The position numbers were made by a program, and so were the translations under genes. From Halobacteriales archaeon QS_4_69_31 (GTDB taxonomy: Archaea; Halobacteriota; Halobacteria; Halobacteriales; Haloarculaceae): DNA of 64,000 nt. Below the pieces are notes generated by a model. It worked only from the letters and a program-made list of their open reading frames with translations. It had not been told where the DNA came from and did not search any database. This document shows, in pieces, positions 61,255 to 64,000 of the stretch (positions are counted from its first letter, which is position 1; every line of letters begins with the position of its first letter). Where the stretch lies: the NCBI GenBank assembly GCA_003021655.1, contig PXRP01000023.1, forward strand, positions 37,731 through 101,730. The letters run 5' to 3'.

Positions 61255-62471
61255 TCTCATTGTTTGTCAATTACTTTAAAAAACCAACGAGAGAGTCCCG
61301 TCTTAATCTCGTTGTCGCACGGTTTCTGGTCGGGGGGTACGTGATATGGAAAATGATGGGGTACAACTGGAATTTAGTCGTTCAGACGCCGTTTACCCTG
61401 GCACTCGAACCATATACGGCGTTACTCCCGCCCGCTGCTCCGTTAGTCCTACCTGTCGAAAAATGGATCTTGATGCTTTTGATGGTTTCGTTTATTTTCG
61501 GATATCGCCTCCGCCTCAGTACCTTCCTCGGAGCCCTGTTGCTCGGTCACTTGGGGGCCATATTAGCTACACTCAATCCATCAGGGGTAACTACGTCGTT
61601 ATTCATCGCGGTATGGTTTCTTGTCTTCTTTGGGCTCTTCCACCAACAGAGCTCACTAACTTTAGAATCACCCGGGGACCAGCTTGATTCTCTCTCAACA
61701 ACCAATCGTTACCTGAAATCGAAGGTTGGGCCTTTCGAGATGGATCCCCTTCGGTGGTCGCTACTCTCTATTGCGGTCGTGTATTTCGGCGCCGGTTTGC
61801 ATAAAGTCGTTCAAGGTCCCTTCTGGGAGTGGGCGACGGTCGAGAACCTCAGTCGGACAATTGTCATGAGGAACGCACTGGAGGATATCTTCGGTGGAAT
61901 CGGGCCCAACCTCGTTCAATACCCCTCAATCATTTTATTGGCAGCGATAGGGACCCTCGTCATAGAATTAGGGTTCGTGGTAGCTGTACTCGGCCGACTC
62001 CCCATCACTCCGTTCGTTCTGGGAATTTTCGTGTTTCAACTCGGAGTCGGGCTAACAATGGGGATATTTTTCTTTGATATCTATCCGTTTTTATTACTGT
62101 TTTTCGCTTGGGACAGTTTCGTATCCGCAACAGAGTCAGAGAACCAGCTCGACGTAGTCTATGACGATCACTCGTTGTTCTGCGCGCGGACGCTCACCCT
62201 ATTCAAAGTGCTGGATGTTCGGGATTCGCTCACCATGTACGGTCAGCGTGATATGCCGGAACGGTATCGAGAGTCAGTCAACGTTGAGTCCGCAGTGTAT
62301 GTGTTCAGCGATGGAGAAGTCTACCGTGGCTATTTTGCTTTCAGAGAACTCCTCAACCATTTTGGGATTATTTCCTGGATCGGCCGGGTGATGAGTCTCT
62401 CCCCCGTAGCTATAGCTGGCGAACGACTTTATGAATTCATCTCGAGAAGAACGAGGCGGGACTTCGACTAA
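61224..62471 (+). CDS. HTTM-domain membrane protein with C-terminal DCC/DUF393-like part
   Basis: 415 residues. About eight membrane helices with the HTTM-type order (RFLVGGYVIWKMMGYNWNLV, LFIAVWFLVFFGLFHQQSSL, LLSIAVVYFGAGLHKVVQGP), the fold shared with vitamin-K-dependent gamma-carboxylase. From about residue 310, VVYDDHSLFCARTLTLFKVL and AVYVFSDGEVYRGYFAFREL resemble DCC (DUF393) thioredoxin-like domains; the usual DxxCxxC keeps only the second cysteine. AT-rich. Role unknown. Confidence 0.75.
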   Translation: MSGGYWNRGVISLFVNYFKKPTRESRLNLVVARFLVGGYVIWKMMGYNWNLVVQTPFTLALEPYTALLPPAAPLVLPVEKWILMLLMVSFIFGYRLRLSTFLGALLLGHLGAILATLNPSGVTTSLFIAVWFLVFFGLFHQQSSLTLESPGDQLDSLSTTNRYLKSKVGPFEMDPLRWSLLSIAVVYFGAGLHKVVQGPFWEWATVENLSRTIVMRNALEDIFGGIGPNLVQYPSIILLAAIGTLVIELGFVVAVLGRLPITPFVLGIFVFQLGVGLTMGIFFFDIYPFLLLFFAWDSFVSATESENQLDVVYDDHSLFCARTLTLFKVLDVRDSLTMYGQRDMPERYRESVNVESAVYVFSDGEVYRGYFAFRELLNHFGIISWIGRVMSLSPVAIAGERLYEFISRRTRRDFD

Positions 62472-62694
62472 CAATGCAGTTAGCTGCTCGTTTCGCAGCG
62501 ACCGTGGTCCGTTCTCACGCCGGCGGGGGGGTCGCGCCTCAGTCGGCCAGCCGCGTGTCGTCGTCGGCTCTCGACTGCTTTCGAGCGAACCCCGCCAGAA
62601 GCGCCGACGGTCCGTGAACAGGGGGCTGTCGGTCAACTCGGAACCGGCTGTGGAACCTCCTGGGTGTCGAATTCCGGGTTCCGAGCGGCGCCGG
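62472..62694. other. Non-coding stretch at the right end of the inserted segment
   Basis: 223 bases with GC rising sharply back to the genome level. No supported gene, and no recognisable copy of the tRNA end. It probably marks the insertion boundary next to the decayed dehydratase. Confidence 0.35.
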
Positions 62695-63060
62695 TCACTG
62701 GTCGACGACGGAGCCGTCCTCGTGGAGGCGGGTCACGACATCGCGGGGTTCGTACGGACCCTCGGCGACTGCCGACTCGTCCAGTTCGACGCCGATCCCC
62801 GGACGGTCGGGGACCCGGAGGTATCCACCCACGCGTTCCAGCGGTTCCGCCAGGAGTTCGCGCCCGGGTTCGCCGCCGTCCTGTTCGTACGGGTACTCCT
62901 GGATAGCGAAGTTGGGGATGCACGCGGCGAGCTGCAGACGCTCTCCGGTCGCGATGGGGACGTCGACCTTCCGAGCGATCGACGCCATGGCGTCGAAGTT
63001 CTCGGGGCGGGTCGGGTCGACCGGTATAATCAAGCCGCTCCGGTCGGTGGGTGGAGACAT
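62695..63060 (-). pseudogene. Remnant of an enolase-superfamily sugar-acid dehydratase gene
   Basis: The frame reads FDAMASIARKVDVPIATGER then jumps to LQLAACIPNFAIQEYPYEQD and LAEPLERVGGYLRVPDRPGI, GVELDESAVAEGP. In intact mandelate-racemase/dehydratase proteins about 60-70 residues, including catalytic barrel strands (HAGGI, PHNPLG blocks), lie between ATGER and LQLAAC; here they are deleted. The N-terminal half is absent too. The ATG at 63060 is probably accidental and overlaps the next gene's start by 2 bases. Confidence 0.78.
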
Positions 63061-63235
63061 GCGATCAGCGGACGAGATCCGCCAGCGGATCGAGAAGCTG
63101 GAGGCGGCCTACGACAGGCACGACCCGCCGACCTCCGAGATGGAAGAGGAAGCCGAGGTCGCAATCCTCCGGGCCATCGAGGAACTGGAGTGGGTGCTCG
63201 AAGAGCACGACGAGGACAGCGGGTTCACGACCTGA
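63059..63235 (+). CDS. Small acidic helical protein, conserved-type
   Basis: 58 residues: MRSADEIRQRIEKLEAAYDR and EMEEEAEVAILRAIEELEWV, a two-helix coiled-coil-like acidic protein ending EEHDEDSGFTT. Such short proteins are common in haloarchaea; no function known. GC-rich codon bias supports coding. Confidence 0.65.
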   Translation: MRSADEIRQRIEKLEAAYDRHDPPTSEMEEEAEVAILRAIEELEWVLEEHDEDSGFTT

Positions 63236-63273
63236 GAGCGGCGGCTTTTTTTCGCTTCCCTCCTACCCCGGGT

Positions 63274-63634
63274 GTGTCCGACCGCCCCGGTCCCCGCGGA
63301 TACGCCGGTGACGCCGCTATCGCGCTCGCGAGCGGCGCGGTCTTGCTCGGCGCCCTGGCCGTCACCGACGACCTCGGGGTGCTCGGGGAGTGGCGGGCCG
63401 TCGCGGCCGGGCTGGCCGGTGGCGTCGTCGTCGAGGCGCTGTTTCTGGCCGGGACGCCCGTCGCGGTGGTGGGACCGGCCGTGGGTCGGCCCGGCGAGCG
63501 GACTCGGACTCGTCGTCGGGGCGGTGGGGCTGGCGCTGTGGCTCGGTCCCGTCGTCGCCGCGGCCTGCTGGGGGCTGGTGGCGTACTTCGTCGCGCTGGC
63601 GGTCACGCTCGCGGCCACTCACCGGCGGGTTTGA
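63274..63634 (+). pseudogene. Frameshifted small membrane protein gene
   Basis: From GTG 63274 the frame gives SDRPGPRGYAGDAAIALASG and a helix LAGGVVVEALFLAGTPVAVV up to about 63490, then turns into Arg-rich nonsense. The next frame continues the membrane protein: ASGLGLVVGAVGLALWLGPV, then AACWGLVAYFVALAVTLAAT with a stop at 63634. A single indel in the GTGGGTCGGCCC stretch (63480-63495) explains it: decayed gene or sequencing error. Confidence 0.6.
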
Positions 63635-63640
63635 GCCGCG

Positions 63641-63844
63641 TCAGTGGGTCAACACCACGAGCTTCCCGTCGGTCCGGGCCAGACAGAAGGGGCCGTCCGG
63701 GTCCCCGAAGGAGTTCGTCCGTCGCTCGGAGACGAACAGGCGGTCGAACGCCTCGCCGCAGGCGGGGCAGCGAAGCCCCTCGCGATTGGCCAGGTGCGTT
63801 GTCTCCCGGTCCTCCCGCAGGAGTTTCAGCCGCGGCGATGACAT
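63641..63844 (-). CDS. Zinc-ribbon protein of the flagella cluster protein type
   Basis: 67 residues from ATG 63844: MSSPRLKLLREDRETTHLAN, CPACGEAF and CLARTDGKLVVLTH. It matches my memory of haloarchaeal proteins annotated flagella cluster protein (DUF7385-like), but homologues begin with an extra F-x-V-H-x-H segment; FGVHA occurs just upstream in another frame, so the N-terminus may be frameshifted. No archaellum genes are in the window. Confidence 0.6.
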   Translation of the reverse strand: MSSPRLKLLREDRETTHLANREGLRCPACGEAFDRLFVSERRTNSFGDPDGPFCLARTDGKLVVLTH

Positions 63845-64000
63845 CCTCCTCGGCGTGAACGCCGAAGTTTCCACGCGCTCGGGGCCGGGCGGTCCCGACA
63901 TCAACGGTGGCAAGATTCCGCCGCATGGGCGTACTCCGGTTCGTGCTCGGTACGTGAGCCCCCACGAGGGGTGTGGCGGATTCGGCGTCCCGACAGGGAC

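Noticed and set aside
60346..62471. Integrase or transposase in the AT-rich segment
   Set aside because: No tyrosine recombinase or transposase motif in any frame; only membrane proteins are seen.
62474..62617. 46-codon frame starting MQLAARFAATVV
   Set aside because: No promoter, no family, and composition of a GC-rich junction; likely chance.

Overview
The window is chromosomal DNA from an extremely halophilic archaeon (class Halobacteria). The evidence is GC-rich DNA with very GC-rich third codon positions, acidic proteins, many apparently leaderless promoters (TATA-like element about 26-30 bases before the start codon), and lineage-marker genes: bacterioruberin genes, a PGF-CTERM S-layer glycoprotein, Bat/HalOD1 regulators, TFB, and archaeal L11 and L1-L10-L12 genes. 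The crtD-lyeJ-cruF order and overall content recall Haloarcula-type genera, but the genus is an inference.

Layout. 1-9 kb: a cytochrome P450 cut by the left edge, an O-methyltransferase, a decayed cheC, an acyl-CoA ligase plus acyl-CoA dehydrogenase pair, pyruvate/2-oxoacid:ferredoxin oxidoreductase (porAB), and an Lrp-type regulator. 9-18.4 kb: a TrkA-N/DHH phosphoesterase, a CBS-ParB-like protein, an ABC exporter, a Bat-like PAS/GAF regulator, a HalOD1 protein, and a class I terpene-synthase-like protein. 18.4-27.3 kb: methylmalonyl-CoA mutase, a truncated ABC permease, acetyl-CoA synthetase, a cytochrome oxidase locus (coxA with three tiny membrane proteins), a corA remnant, a zinc-ribbon protein and a lipoprotein. 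27.3-41.6 kb: cysS, a CbiX/DR2241 pair, Trm112-like, purA, an HTH protein, a large haloarchaeal protein, a TctA-type permease, a histidine kinase and an SDR. 41.6-45.3 kb: the C50 carotenoid operon crtD-lyeJ-cruF. 45.3-50.8 kb: L12, L10, L1 and L11 genes, tfb, and a TrmB-like regulator. 51-60.2 kb: DRG GTPase, a TIGR04206-like protein, a VOC protein, S-layer glycoprotein next to its sorting enzyme archaeosortase A, diphthine synthase, Trm5, and tRNA-Thr(CGT). 60.2-64 kb: an AT-rich inserted segment behind the tRNA (HTTM protein and partner), then decayed or frameshifted genes.

How it fits together. Acs, the acyl-CoA ligase/dehydrogenase, methylmalonyl-CoA mutase and PorAB cover fatty-acid, propionate and acetate/pyruvate use in an aerobe with its own oxidase. 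The csg-artA pair and the carotenoid operon serve the cell envelope. Five degraded genes and at least six intergenic tandem or direct repeats show ongoing decay and repeat expansion between well-kept core genes.

The observations most worth following are the terpene-synthase-like gene with a perfectly spaced Arg/NSE signature, the low-complexity insertion in CrtD, the archaeosortase triad beside its main substrate, the 17-bp palindrome in the kinase promoter, the L1 leader hairpin, and the tRNA-linked AT-rich segment with an HTTM/DCC-like fusion. I saw no CRISPR array, complete insertion sequence or known defence system.
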